A stretch of 64,000 nt of DNA. Origin: Bacillus haynesii (GTDB taxonomy: Bacteria; Bacillota; Bacilli; Bacillales; Bacillaceae). The notes below the pieces were generated by a model that saw only the letters and a list, made by a program, of their open reading frames with translations, had not been told where the DNA came from and searched no databases. A program made the translations under genes and the position numbers. The stretch is from the NCBI RefSeq assembly GCF_001969855.1, contig NZ_MRBL01000005.1:1-64000 (forward strand). Reading direction: 5' to 3'. This document shows, piece by piece, positions 8,178 to 15,663 of the stretch (position 1 is the stretch's first letter; each line of letters opens with the position of its first letter).

Positions 8178-9623
8178 TTACACGCGGGAGGCTTGATTTA
8201 CTTCATATGCCGCCCGTATTCCTGATTCAATCGCTCCCTGCATCCACCCGTGAGTGAGGGAAGCGTGTTCCCCGGCGAAATGCACCCTTCCCTCAGGCAT
8301 CGGAATATAAGGATACAGCTCTAATTCCTGCCCGGGTTCGAAAGCTGTAAATGCCCCCGCTGAAAAAGGATTTTGCGTCCAGCTGAAAGAAGCGCCTGAT
8401 ACAAACTCAGAATACACGATATCTCCATATATTTTCGCTAAATTTTTCAGCGTATAGCGGATCCGCTCTTCTTCAGGCTGACTGTCCCATATCAGCGCTT
8501 CATCTGCCCACGTATAGCTCGCTAAAATGACAGCATGCCCGTGTGCTCCTATGCCGCTGCTAGGGTAGTATGAAAAGCGAATCGGCAAATCGGTAATGGA
8601 TCTGCCGCCGCGCTGTCCGGCTCTTTCCCAGAACCTGCTCTTAAATTCGATTCCTATTTTTGTCGCGGCAATATAGTTAAGCTCCCGAATCGCTCTCCGC
8701 TTTTGGTAGGAAAAGGATTCAAACGGCGCAAATGTCACAAATCGCAATGCTGAAAAAGGAATTGTTACGATCGCGAAGTCACCTGTCACCGTTGAATATT
8801 CAGCCGACTGTTGGTGAATGCAATGAGCTGTTACACTGTTTTCAGTTTGAGACATTTTCATCAATTTTTGACGGAATAAAATATCGCCCTTTAATCGCGG
8901 AAGAAAAGCTTGCGTCAACAGGTCCATGCCGCCTGTAATCTCATAGAAGCGAGTCGGCGATGTAAAAAAGATCGATTCCCGCAATACTTCGACAAGGGAC
9001 AATCCCATGTACGCTTCCATGTCCAAAAGCACACCAATCATATCAATGGCGCCGTGTGAAAAATGACTGTTGAGAAAAGAGCCTAACGATTCGTTTCTGT
9101 ATTGTTTTTCAACAATACGCCAATTTCTCGCCGGATCTTGGCTGATAAAATTGAGGATAGGCCGCAAAGTAGAAAGCATCAGCTGTTCCGCCGTTCTTCC
9201 CTGCTCACGGGGAGCAACAGGGAACCTTAAAACGCCCGGATTTTTTTCAAACTCATGAAGACGGGTTTTCACGCCGTTGACGTAAAGAATATCCATGGGG
9301 GTTCGGTTGATAAACACATTGACAGGCAGATTAAATTTCTTAATGTATTCCATCGTTAAAGTATGGATATCGGGGATGCGCATCGGCCCGGCATTAAAAT
9401 ACAACCCTTCGCTAAAGGGCGCACGGGAAGTAAAAACACGCCCTCCCGCTCTGTCATTTGCTTCCACAATCGTCACTCTGTGCCCGGCATTCTTTAATAA
9501 AGACGCTGCGACAAGCCCGGACAACCCGGCACCAACGATCATCATATGCTTAGGGTACTGTGCTGTTCGAAGACCATTCCTAATGATATGAAGCATGTCT
9601 TCCTCAGTTAATTGAAAATTCAA
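8178..9623 (-). CDS. yobN: Flavin monoamine oxidase / L-amino-acid oxidase family (YobN-like)
   Basis: 481 residues. The FAD-binding Rossmann motif G-A-G-L-S-G is at 31-36, followed by a second-strand acidic end (TIVEANDRAGGRVFTSR). The C-terminal FAD contact VHFAGEHASLTHGWMQGAIE is near residues 446-465. Length and layout match B. subtilis YobN and related amine/amino-acid oxidases, which oxidise an amine or L-amino acid to imine plus H2O2. No signal peptide is seen. The TTG start has a weak ribosome site; an ATG at codon 10 (9596) preceded by GAGGA is an alternative. Substrate unknown. Confidence 0.8.
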   Translation of the reverse strand: MNFQLTEEDMLHIIRNGLRTAQYPKHMMIVGAGLSGLVAASLLKNAGHRVTIVEANDRAGGRVFTSRAPFSEGLYFNAGPMRIPDIHTLTMEYIKKFNLPVNVFINRTPMDILYVNGVKTRLHEFEKNPGVLRFPVAPREQGRTAEQLMLSTLRPILNFISQDPARNWRIVEKQYRNESLGSFLNSHFSHGAIDMIGVLLDMEAYMGLSLVEVLRESIFFTSPTRFYEITGGMDLLTQAFLPRLKGDILFRQKLMKMSQTENSVTAHCIHQQSAEYSTVTGDFAIVTIPFSALRFVTFAPFESFSYQKRRAIRELNYIAATKIGIEFKSRFWERAGQRGGRSITDLPIRFSYYPSSGIGAHGHAVILASYTWADEALIWDSQPEEERIRYTLKNLAKIYGDIVYSEFVSGASFSWTQNPFSAGAFTAFEPGQELELYPYIPMPEGRVHFAGEHASLTHGWMQGAIESGIRAAYEVNQASRV

Positions 9624-9711
9624 TTTATTCAGCGCCCTTTTCGGTGGATTTATTGCATTATATTCCGTTTAAAGGACGCCAATCACCATTTTCATCCTCT
9701 CTGCACGAAGT

Positions 9712-9750
9712 CCTCATATATTCGGCTCCTACCCGAAGACTCGCATGAGG
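9712..9750. other. Two-stem hairpin in the amine oxidase 5' region
   Basis: CCTCAT/ATGAGG closes an outer stem and TTCGG/CCGAA an inner stem, with asymmetric internal loops and a 7-base apical loop. It lies about 90-130 bases upstream of the amine oxidase on the minus strand. It resembles a structured leader but matches no riboswitch class I know. Confidence 0.35.
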
Positions 9751-9802
9751 GCGAAGTTGCAAATGGTTCAACTATTTTGAAAAATGTAAATCAATATCCT
9801 AT

Positions 9803-9829
9803 ACCAAATTTTCAAAGTGACATAGGATA
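9803..9829 (+). promoter_or_regulatory. Sigma-K-like promoter of yjcZ
   Basis: CATAGGATA at 9821-9829 fits the sigma-K -10 consensus CATANNNTA, with ACC about 15 bases upstream as the -35 (AC). It lies 30 bases before the small spore-protein gene. Confidence 0.55.
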
Positions 9830-9858
9830 AACTATGTTTCTTTAGGGAGGTGAAACAC

Positions 9859-9969
9859 ATGAGCGGAGGTTACGGACACGGAAGCGGTTTTGCTTTGATT
9901 GTTGTTCTGTTCATTCTCTTAATCATCATCGGTGCCAGCTGGTTCGGCGGTGGTTATGGAGGCTATTAA
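9859..9969 (+). CDS. yjcZ: YjcZ family sporulation small membrane protein (36 aa)
   Basis: Thirty-six residues: a glycine-rich start MSGGYGHGSGF, one transmembrane helix ALIVVLFILLIIIGASW, and a glycine/tyrosine tail. This is the YjcZ/YczN-type small spore membrane protein pattern common in Bacillus, with several paralogues per genome. Strong AGGGAGGTGA site 8 bases before the ATG. The sigma-K-like promoter points to late mother-cell expression. Function unknown. Confidence 0.8.
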   Translation: MSGGYGHGSGFALIVVLFILLIIIGASWFGGGYGGY

Positions 9970-10070
9970 GTTCTAAAATAGTTCCGTTTTAAAAGTCAGC
10001 AATAACCTATGACCTTCTCCTTATTTTACATGTTCTCCTCCTGCTTATCGTTATTGACTCCATTATGACA

Positions 10071-10098
10071 GGCTCTTTTTAATAAGAGCCTTTTTTTA
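10071..10098 (+). terminator. Terminator after yjcZ
   Basis: GGCTCTT/AAGAGCC stem with a 6-base loop, followed by seven T residues. Confidence 0.85.
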
Positions 10099-10216
10099 AT
10101 GCAACACAGAAACCGAACCTCTCTGCTGCTGAAAGACTCAATATGTTAATAGAAAATTAATGTTTTTCTTCAAAAAGAGACATGATTTTCATTCTATTAA
10201 TGCTATTATTTTTCCA

Positions 10217-10234
10217 TCCTATTGATAAATAGGA
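10217..10234. promoter_or_regulatory. Inverted repeat upstream of the secreted protein gene
   Basis: TCCTAT and ATAGGA, six bases apart, lie 26 bases before the start codon. The position fits an operator or a 5' hairpin near the ribosome site; role unproven. Confidence 0.35.
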
Positions 10235-10259
10235 AAATGAAGAGAGGGAGTGTTGTCAT

Positions 10260-10907
10260 ATGTTTAAAATAAAGTTCAAGAAAACAATTGGAATTGGGCT
10301 CGTTGCCGCTGCCTGTTTGATTTCTGCTTCGACGGCAAGCGCTGCTCCGCAAAATGCAAGCGATGTCAAAGTGAAACAAAACGATGATCAACGGAATCAA
10401 TATACGGTCAAATCTTTCCACTATTTAACCGTGGACGGAAAAAATGTGGATTCGCCGGCTCAAGTAAACAACAAATCCGTCAGAGATATCAAAGTAACCA
10501 TGGTTCTGCCTAAGCAGAATAAGAACGGCGATTTGCTTGCGTATGGATTTACGAGCAAGGTTACTTTAGAAGCCTTTATCGCGAAAGACAAGCAGAGGCT
10601 TGAGAACAAATTCAAACCGTCTGCCAGCGGTCCTTGCTGTACCGATTTTTATGAATATAAAAATAAAGGCGGGCAGTATATTTACTGGAGGGACGGATTT
10701 AAAAACTTGCCATCCAGCTGGAATGACCGAATTTCATCGTTAAGTACAGCGTCTCCTTCATCAAGCTATTCAACGACGCTGTGGGAGCATACTTCAACTC
10801 AAGGGTACGGTAAAGGCGTTTTGTTTAGACATTCCGATTGGTATGGCAAAACTGCTAATATGGCTTCTGATTGGGACAATAAGGCTTCGGCGATCGATAT
10901 CAAGTAA
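10260..10907 (+). CDS. Secreted beta/gamma-crystallin-like protein
   Basis: 215 residues. A Sec signal peptide (KFKK then GIGLVAAACLISASTASA) with likely cleavage after residue 28 or 29. The mature part ends in two aromatic/glycine-rich repeats: GGQYIYWRDGFKNLPSSWND with ISSL, and LWEHTSTQGYGKGVLFRHSD then ANMASDWDNKASAIDI. These have the G-x-Y / N-L-x-x-x-W-N-D-x-x-S-S pattern of beta/gamma-crystallin or peptidase-inhibitor-I36-type domains. A Cys pair (SGPCCTDF) lies between. Start ATG behind AGAGGGAG. Exported and probably Ca-binding or inhibitory; partner unknown. Stands alone. Confidence 0.65.
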   Translation: MFKIKFKKTIGIGLVAAACLISASTASAAPQNASDVKVKQNDDQRNQYTVKSFHYLTVDGKNVDSPAQVNNKSVRDIKVTMVLPKQNKNGDLLAYGFTSKVTLEAFIAKDKQRLENKFKPSASGPCCTDFYEYKNKGGQYIYWRDGFKNLPSSWNDRISSLSTASPSSSYSTTLWEHTSTQGYGKGVLFRHSDWYGKTANMASDWDNKASAIDIK

Positions 10908-10931
10908 CGGGAAGTTTGACGATGAAGTGTC

Positions 10932-10966
10932 AAAAAGAGAGCAAAGCTTAGGCCTGCTCTCTTTTA
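10932..10966 (+). terminator. Terminator of the secreted protein gene
   Basis: AAAGAGAGCA and TGCTCTCTTT form a perfect 10-bp stem with an 11-base loop, ending in a T-run. Confidence 0.8.
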
Positions 10967-11101
10967 CCCTGTCTGTTGCCAATTCCGCTTGGAGCCGTCA
11001 AGTAAACAATAACGAACGCGCTTTGAAAAACTTGCGGGCAATTGAGTGATCAACTTATCATATGGACGGTTTCAGCAGCAAAGCACTCATAGGAAGCCCT
11101 T

Positions 11102-11695
11102 TTACTTTAAGCGTATATGATTCAGCTTCACAAGCAGCCTGTCTGTGAATCTTTTAATACTTCCTCTCGTATCAGGATCAATTGTCAGGCCCGCTTTGGC
11201 AGCAATCGTTTCTGCGACGTTTTGAATCGACATATGATCCGTATTGATATGCTCTTCGAAAGTTTTATCTGACAAGCCCTCGATACACCGGTCTATTTGC
11301 TTGGCCGCCCAGGAATTTTTCCCTTCAGCTCTGGAACGGAGACGTTTGTGCAAAATATCCTTTGAAGCCATTAAAGTAAAGTGATAAACCGTTCGGTCAT
11401 CTTGTCTAAGCCTGCCGATCATTTCTTCAAAATATCCGGGATTTACAATCGTCATAGGCACGATGAGGATGCCGCTGTATGTATCGGATAAACAGGAAAG
11501 CATGCTGTAGTTGAACTCTCTCCACAAAGCATAATGTTGAAAATCGTCTTCTGCGATTTCTGCAGGAACCATGGAACGCATCGCAAACCCCATCTTTTCA
11601 GGATCATATACGTAAGACTTCTTCAGCCTTCTATGCAGCTCAAACGCCGTTTGTGTTTTCCCGGAACCGAAAGCTCCGTTTATCCAAATAATCAT
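11102..11695 (-). CDS. tmrB: Tunicamycin resistance ATP-binding protein TmrB
   Basis: 197 residues, the same length as B. subtilis TmrB and nearly superposable from memory: [20 protein letters not shown] at the N-terminus (Walker A G-A-F-G-S-G-K-T at 7-14), [48 protein letters not shown]. TmrB is a membrane-associated ATP-binding protein that gives resistance to tunicamycin, an inhibitor of wall and teichoic acid lipid-linked steps. Start ATG with GGAGGGTAACG upstream. Monocistronic. Confidence 0.92.
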   Translation of the reverse strand: MIIWINGAFGSGKTQTAFELHRRLKKSYVYDPEKMGFAMRSMVPAEIAEDDFQHYALWREFNYSMLSCLSDTYSGILIVPMTIVNPGYFEEMIGRLRQDDRTVYHFTLMASKDILHKRLRSRAEGKNSWAAKQIDRCIEGLSDKTFEEHINTDHMSIQNVAETIAAKAGLTIDPDTRGSIKRFTDRLLVKLNHIRLK

Positions 11696-11840
11696 CGTTA
11701 CCCTCCTTTCTGTTTATCATACATAAAAAACCTGAAAAAGAAATTCATTTTTCCTCATCCGCATTTTAAGTATATAGAACCGCTATACCTTAATGAGAAA
11801 GTTACCTGGCAAGAGCTTGATTTTGGAGAAAGGAACTCGT

Positions 11841-12895
11841 AAAAAATAAAAAATAGCGCTGTGCAAGTGGAGCATGGCTGACCGGCTGGCATGAAAGCTC
11901 CTCACCATCGGCAAATACCTGATCAGTCTTATGATCGACTTCGATTTTCGGCTAATTTTATGTCCAGTTTGCTCAATCCGCGAATATGACGCACAGGTGA
12001 AATTGTTTTTGTGAGCCCTAATGATTAAGGCACTCCGCTGGGACATAAATGTCAGGGATGTTGACTGATTAGCTTTGCCGTAACTCGCGTACATTTTTCG
12101 CATGAGCACCGGTTCAGGCGTCGGAATTGAAGCATCCGGATCGCCCATTTGAGCGAGGGCAATCATCCCTCCTTTTAAAACGAGTTCAGGCTTAACACCA
12201 AAAAAGGCCGGGTCCCAGAGGACGAGATCAGCGAGCTTTCCTTTTTCAACAGACCCTACCTCATGGCTGATCCCACGGGTAATGGCCGGATTGATCGTCT
12301 ATTTTGCTATGTAGCGCTTGGCATGCACATTGTCATGGTGAACTTCTCCCGCCAGCCGCCCTCGCTGCTTTTTCATTTTATCGGCAGTTTGCCATGTTCT
12401 GATGATAACTTCACCGACTCTGCCCATCGCCTGCGAGTCAGAGGAAGTCATGCTGATCGCGCCGATATCATGCAAAATATCCTCCGCTGCTATGGTCGCC
12501 GCCCGGATTCGCGAATGGCTGAAAGCCACGTCCTCAGGCACATTGGCATCAAGATGGCCGCAGACCATCATCATATCCAGATGTTCATCTATCGTATTGA
12601 CTGTATACGGAAGCGTCGGAGTTGTCGAAGACGGCAGGATATTTGAATACGAGGCGAGCTTCAGCATACCCGGGGCATGTCCGCCGCCCGCTCCTTCAAT
12701 ATGATACGTATGGGTGACACGATCACCGATCGCTTCAAGCGTATTCCCCAGGAAGCCGGCTTCATTCAGTGTATCTGTATGGATGGCAACCTGAACATCG
12801 GCTTTTTCAACGACTTCCATACACGTCTCGATTGCCCTCGGTGTTGTGCCCCCAATCTTCATGAAGCTTGAGACCAACCGCGCGGATGCAGGAGC
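11841..12895 (-). pseudogene. ureC: Urease alpha subunit (ureC), 5'-truncated and frameshifted
   Basis: Reading leftward: GLKLHEDWG (the carbamylated-lysine segment of UreC), then a frameshift, then [60 protein letters not shown], then TAG after RYIAK. It resumes in frame with [49 protein letters not shown]. Further shifts follow, with [12 protein letters not shown] and [10 protein letters not shown] in another frame. The first ~215 of ~570 residues (with the HxH nickel ligands) are missing. No ureA/B or accessory genes are nearby. Confidence 0.9.
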
Positions 12896-13000
12896 TGACA
12901 ACAACCGCAGCTATTGCGATTCGTAGGTGTCCTGATATAGTAGAAGTCAAAACAGTTGATCCCGATAATTTATTGAAAGGTAAGAAGATACAAAAAATAA

Positions 13001-13029
13001 TTGCAGTTTGCAAGTAAATGAGGTATAAA
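13001..13029 (+). promoter_or_regulatory. Sigma-A promoter of the MarR-type gene with overlapping operator copy 1
   Basis: TTGCAG (13001-13006) and TATAAA (13024-13029) are spaced 17 bases. The -35 is inside TTGCAGTTTGCAAGT (13001-13015), the reverse-oriented copy of a repeat found twice more in this module. Self-repression is inferred. Confidence 0.65.
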
Positions 13030-13049
13030 TAAATCAGAGGTGAATGACA

Positions 13050-13493
13050 ATGGAAAATCTTCGAGAACTATTTCAGGTTATGACAAGACGCTTTGGATTT
13101 TTAAATAAAAACTGCTGCCGTGCGGGCGGTTATGATATTTCCCTTATTCAAAGCCATATCTTATATGAGATTGATCGTCAACACAAACCGTCAATACAAC
13201 AGATTGCGGAAACATTAGGGACTGACATAACAACGTTTAGCCGTCAAATTCAGTCACTGATAAAAATGAATATGGTAAAGAAAACACCGGATCCAGATGA
13301 TCGGCGAGTTCATATTCTCTCCCTGACAACTGAAGGAAAATATGTTGCGACAACGATTGACCAACAAATGAATGCTTTTTTAGACGAAGTTTTTTCTCAT
13401 ATGAATGATTCTGATAAGGAAACAGTCATTCATTCAATTAAGCTATTGAACGACGCTATGTCGAAATCAAAGAACTGTTGTACAACCCATTGA
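13050..13493 (+). CDS. MarR-family transcriptional regulator with terminal Cys-Cys pairs
   Basis: 147 residues from the ATG at 13050, which has AGAGG nine bases upstream; an ATG at 13044 is too close. A winged-helix core runs about 30-105 (SIQQIAETLGTDITTFSRQI, then the wing DPDDRRVHILSLTTEGK), typical of MarR. Unusual are Cys-Cys at residues 22-23 (KNCCRAGG) and again at 143-144 near the end (KNCCTTH). These vicinal thiols suggest sensing of trivalent arsenic, another soft metal or thiol stress. Probably represses its own promoter and the permease operon through the TTGCAA-type sites. Confidence 0.85.
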   Translation: MENLRELFQVMTRRFGFLNKNCCRAGGYDISLIQSHILYEIDRQHKPSIQQIAETLGTDITTFSRQIQSLIKMNMVKKTPDPDDRRVHILSLTTEGKYVATTIDQQMNAFLDEVFSHMNDSDKETVIHSIKLLNDAMSKSKNCCTTH

Positions 13494-13516
13494 GGGTAGT
13501 TCTCTCTTGGAAATTA

Positions 13517-13533
13517 CTTGCAAATCGCAAATA
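13517..13533 (+). promoter_or_regulatory. Operator copy 2 (ACTTGCAAATCGCAAAT)
   Basis: Seventeen bases matching copy 3 at 16 of 17 positions and the reverse complement of copy 1 closely. It lies 24 bases after the regulator stop, where a promoter for the permease genes would be expected. A -35/-10 pair is not clear. Confidence 0.55.
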
Positions 13534-13557
13534 TATCAAACATATCAAGAACTAAAT

Positions 13558-13626
13558 AAAGGGAAGCTGGTCATTTTTTAAGGATAGAAGACTTTTACGA
13601 ATGACACTTCCCTATTCTTTTTAAGA
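13558..13626 (+). terminator. Hairpin between regulator and permease genes
   Basis: AGGGAAG-ctg-GTCATT pairs with AATGAC-a-CTTCCCT, leaving a ~23-base loop, and is followed by ATTCTTTTT. It could terminate the regulator transcript or act as a leader attenuator for the permease if transcription starts at operator copy 2. Confidence 0.45.
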
Positions 13627-13640
13627 ACAGAAAACAAAAT

Positions 13641-13657
13641 ACTTGCAAATTGCAAAT
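13641..13657 (+). promoter_or_regulatory. Operator copy 3 (ACTTGCAAATTGCAAAT)
   Basis: Two TTGCAA palindromes one base apart, 18 bases before the permease start codon and overlapping its upstream ribosome-site region. Same orientation as copy 2. Confidence 0.55.
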
Positions 13658-13674
13658 TATTTAGAGGTGGTAAC

Positions 13675-14541
13675 ATGATAGTTGATGTTTTGAAAAGTTT
13701 TTTATCGATTGCTTTAGAACTAACCATTTTATTTATTGGGATTTCTTTTCTTGTCAGCCTCATTCAAGGGTTTATCCCATACAAAAAATTAAACCAATAC
13801 CTTGAAGGCAAAAATGTGTTTGTTGGAGCTGTAATTGCACTTGTGATCGCATTTGTAACTCCTTTCTGCTCATGTTCCACCATTCCGGTTGTCGTCAACT
13901 TGCTAAATAAAAAGATCCGATTCGGAATCGTGATGGTGTTCTTGTTTTCTTCTCCAGTATTGGATCCAACCATCATCACATTAATGGGAGCTTTATTAGG
14001 TGTTAAAGTTGCCGCAGCCTATACAGTGATTACATCAGTACTGTCTGTGGTCATTGGATTGACCCTGGAGAAAATGGGATTTGTGAAAGCTGTAAAACAT
14101 GTCGTGATGAACGGGTACGAAGAAAAACAAACAACATTCAGCATTAAGGCTGCCTTCCGAGAAACACTCGCACTTATGAAATCTGTCTATCCTTTCTTAA
14201 TCATTGGAGCAGCCATTGGCTCTGTTATTCATGGAGTCATGCCAACTGAATGGATCTCATCAGTCTTTGGCGGCAATCAATGGTGGTTAGTTCCGATTGC
14301 GGCCATCATTGGGATCCCGTTATATATCCGGCTTTCAACCATGATTCCTCTTTCACAAATTTTAATTGTTAAAGGCATGGCAATTGCTCCAGTAATGGCA
14401 TTAATGATTAGTTCTGCCGGGGCGAGTCTGCCTGAGTTAACATTACTAAACAGTATTTTTCAAAAGCGATTAGTAATGGCCTTCGTCATTTCCGTGATTG
14501 CGATGGCCACGATTTCAGGCTTTCTTTTCTACATCATTTAA
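13675..14541 (+). CDS. Permease, ArsP/YraQ (DUF318, PF03773) family
   Basis: 288 residues with about eight transmembrane segments. The family signature FVTPFCSCSTIPV gives Cys65 and Cys67; a second repeat-like half carries IPLYIRLSTMIPLSQIL. PF03773 includes ArsP, which exports trivalent organoarsenicals, and E. coli YraQ. The downstream small Cys-rich protein and ArsN1-like acetyltransferase, plus the Cys-Cys regulator upstream, support a metalloid or organoarsenical efflux role, though specificity is inference. Start ATG follows AGAGGTGG by six bases. Confidence 0.82.
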   Translation: MIVDVLKSFLSIALELTILFIGISFLVSLIQGFIPYKKLNQYLEGKNVFVGAVIALVIAFVTPFCSCSTIPVVVNLLNKKIRFGIVMVFLFSSPVLDPTIITLMGALLGVKVAAAYTVITSVLSVVIGLTLEKMGFVKAVKHVVMNGYEEKQTTFSIKAAFRETLALMKSVYPFLIIGAAIGSVIHGVMPTEWISSVFGGNQWWLVPIAAIIGIPLYIRLSTMIPLSQILIVKGMAIAPVMALMISSAGASLPELTLLNSIFQKRLVMAFVISVIAMATISGFLFYII

Positions 14542-14562
14542 ACTTGAAAGGAGGTGAAAATA

Positions 14563-14709
14563 ATGGGATTGTTCGATAAAATATTCAGAAAAGACAATTC
14601 TTGCTGCGGCGTGAAAATGAAAGAGGTAAAAACAGATAAAAAAGACTGCTGTAATATTACTTTCGAAGAAGTTAAGGAAAACGAAGATGCATGCTGCACT
14701 CGAAAATAA
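14563..14709 (+). CDS. Small Cys-pair protein (48 aa), possible metal(loid) carrier
   Basis: Forty-eight residues beginning MGLFDKIFRK with Cys-Cys at 14-15, 29-30 and 44-45, exactly 15 residues apart, in a lysine/glutamate-rich chain. AGGAGGTGA lies six bases before the ATG; the gene starts 21 bases after the permease stop. No signal peptide. The periodic thiols suggest binding of soft metal or As(III), perhaps passing it to the permease's Cys65/Cys67. I know no characterised relative. Confidence 0.75.
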   Translation: MGLFDKIFRKDNSCCGVKMKEVKTDKKDCCNITFEEVKENEDACCTRK

Positions 14710-14729
14710 GTCCTTATACGGGGGAACTC

Positions 14730-15224
14730 ATGCATAACATAAACATTCGAACAGCTGTTTCTGCCGATTTGCCATTTATCTTGAACATTTATAATCAGGG
14801 CATTGAAGATCGAATTGCGACTCTGGAGCAAGATTTAAAGGAAATGAGCGATATCGAAATATGGTTTCAGGAACATCAAGGGCGCTATTCTGTCCTTGTA
14901 GCCGAATCAAAAGGAGAAATTGTAGGCTGGGCTTCTTTGAACCCGTACTCCCACCGTTGTGCATGTAAAGGTGTTGCTGACCTTTCTGTCTATGTTGATC
15001 GTGCATTTCGTGGCAATGGAATTGGCGGTCTCCTTCTTCAAGCTCTTGAAAAAAAAGCTAAAGAGAATAATTTTCATAAAATCGTCCTTTTTACATTTCT
15101 ATTTAATGAGATTGGGCAAAGATTATACAATAAAATGGGCTACAGGCAAGTTGGCACCTTTAAAAATCAAGGAATTTTAGATGGACGGTTTATCGATGTA
15201 ATGGCAATGGAAAAATTGCTATAG
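14730..15224 (+). CDS. GNAT N-acetyltransferase, ArsN1/phosphinothricin-acetyltransferase type
   Basis: 164 residues. The GNAT fold is shown by IRTAVSADLPFILNIYNQGI at the N-terminus, a VADLSVYVDRAFRGNGIGGL acetyl-CoA loop (R/Q-x-x-G-x-G/A) at about 86-105, and RLYNKMGYRQVGTFKNQGIL near the end. Relatives acetylate phosphinothricin; the ArsN1 branch acetylates arsinothricin. IYNQGIEDRIATLE fits ArsN1 as I recall it. Start is ATG 14730 behind GGGGGA, 20 bases after the Cys-pair gene; an upstream in-frame ATG would overlap that gene. Likely last gene of the permease operon. Confidence 0.8.
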   Translation: MHNINIRTAVSADLPFILNIYNQGIEDRIATLEQDLKEMSDIEIWFQEHQGRYSVLVAESKGEIVGWASLNPYSHRCACKGVADLSVYVDRAFRGNGIGGLLLQALEKKAKENNFHKIVLFTFLFNEIGQRLYNKMGYRQVGTFKNQGILDGRFIDVMAMEKLL

Positions 15225-15230
15225 CTAAAA

Positions 15231-15258
15231 AACCCCTTGATCGCTCAAGGGGTTTTAG
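15231..15258 (+). terminator. Terminator of the permease operon
   Basis: AACCCCTTGA/TCAAGGGGTT, perfect 10-bp stem with a 4-base loop, then TTTAGC. Confidence 0.85.
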
Positions 15259-15398
15259 CATCGAGATTCGAGATTATATGAGGCCGGAGAGATTATTTAA
15301 CTGACTGTTCTCAGAACTTCTCACGTAAAGGTGCGGCTGGATAAAGAAGCTGCTCAGATCTCATTGGCACCGTTTAGCCTCTTCTATTTGCGTTTGAC

Positions 15399-15444
15399 TT
15401 GAAAAAGAGATAAAATGATTTATAAATCGTAATAATTACGTTTT
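15399..15444 (+). promoter_or_regulatory. Promoter with Zur-type box 1
   Basis: TTGAAA (15399-15404) and TATAAA (15421-15426), 16-base spacer. The -10 runs into AAATCGTAATAATTACGTTTT (15424-15444), which matches the Bacillus Zur operator AAATCGTAATNATTACGATTT except near the right end. Positions 15259-15398 show nothing I can assign. Confidence 0.75.
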
Positions 15445-15494
15445 GTGTAGTATTGAAACAACCAAAGGCGTCAAAAAAGAAAACGGCAAGAGAA

Positions 15495-15637
15495 GGCAGA
15501 AATATAGAGAGCTTGCGAAAGGAGTGAAAAACTCAAGGTGACGATGAAATACTGCGAAGGTTACCAAGTCCTTCTCCCCCGTTATAGGTATCACCTTTCG
15601 GGACAGTTATCGACCGGGCTGCCTCTATATTCATTGC
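15495..15637 (+). ncRNA. Structured leader or small RNA between the two Zur-type boxes
   Basis: A long-range stem joins AATATAGAG (15501-15509) to CTCTATATT (15623-15631), with GCA/TGC extending it. Inside are GGTGAC/GTTACC and GAG/CTC stems, and GGCAG (15495-15499) can pair with CTGCC (15619-15623) in an exclusive alternative. It matches no riboswitch family I know. It may be the 5' leader of the downstream operon or a separate RNA. Confidence 0.35.
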
Positions 15638-15663
15638 TTAGTTTTTCATCTTGTAAATCGTAA
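15544..15663 (+). CDS. Possible 39-residue upstream ORF
   Basis: ATG behind AAGGTGACG opens a frame starting MKYCEGYQVLLPRYRYHLSG and ending TAA inside Zur-type box 2. No known family. It could be a regulatory upstream peptide, or chance within a structured RNA. Confidence 0.2.
   Translation: MKYCEGYQVLLPRYRYHLSGQLSTGLPLYSLLSFSSCKS

Noticed and set aside
12263..12871. Plus-strand frames opposite the ureC ruin
   Set aside because: The opposite strand clearly encodes UreC segments.
15495..15637. NiCo, cobalamin, T-box or group II intron identity for the inter-box RNA
   Set aside because: A single GGGACAG resembles NiCo elements, but the required repeated modules and other class hallmarks are absent.
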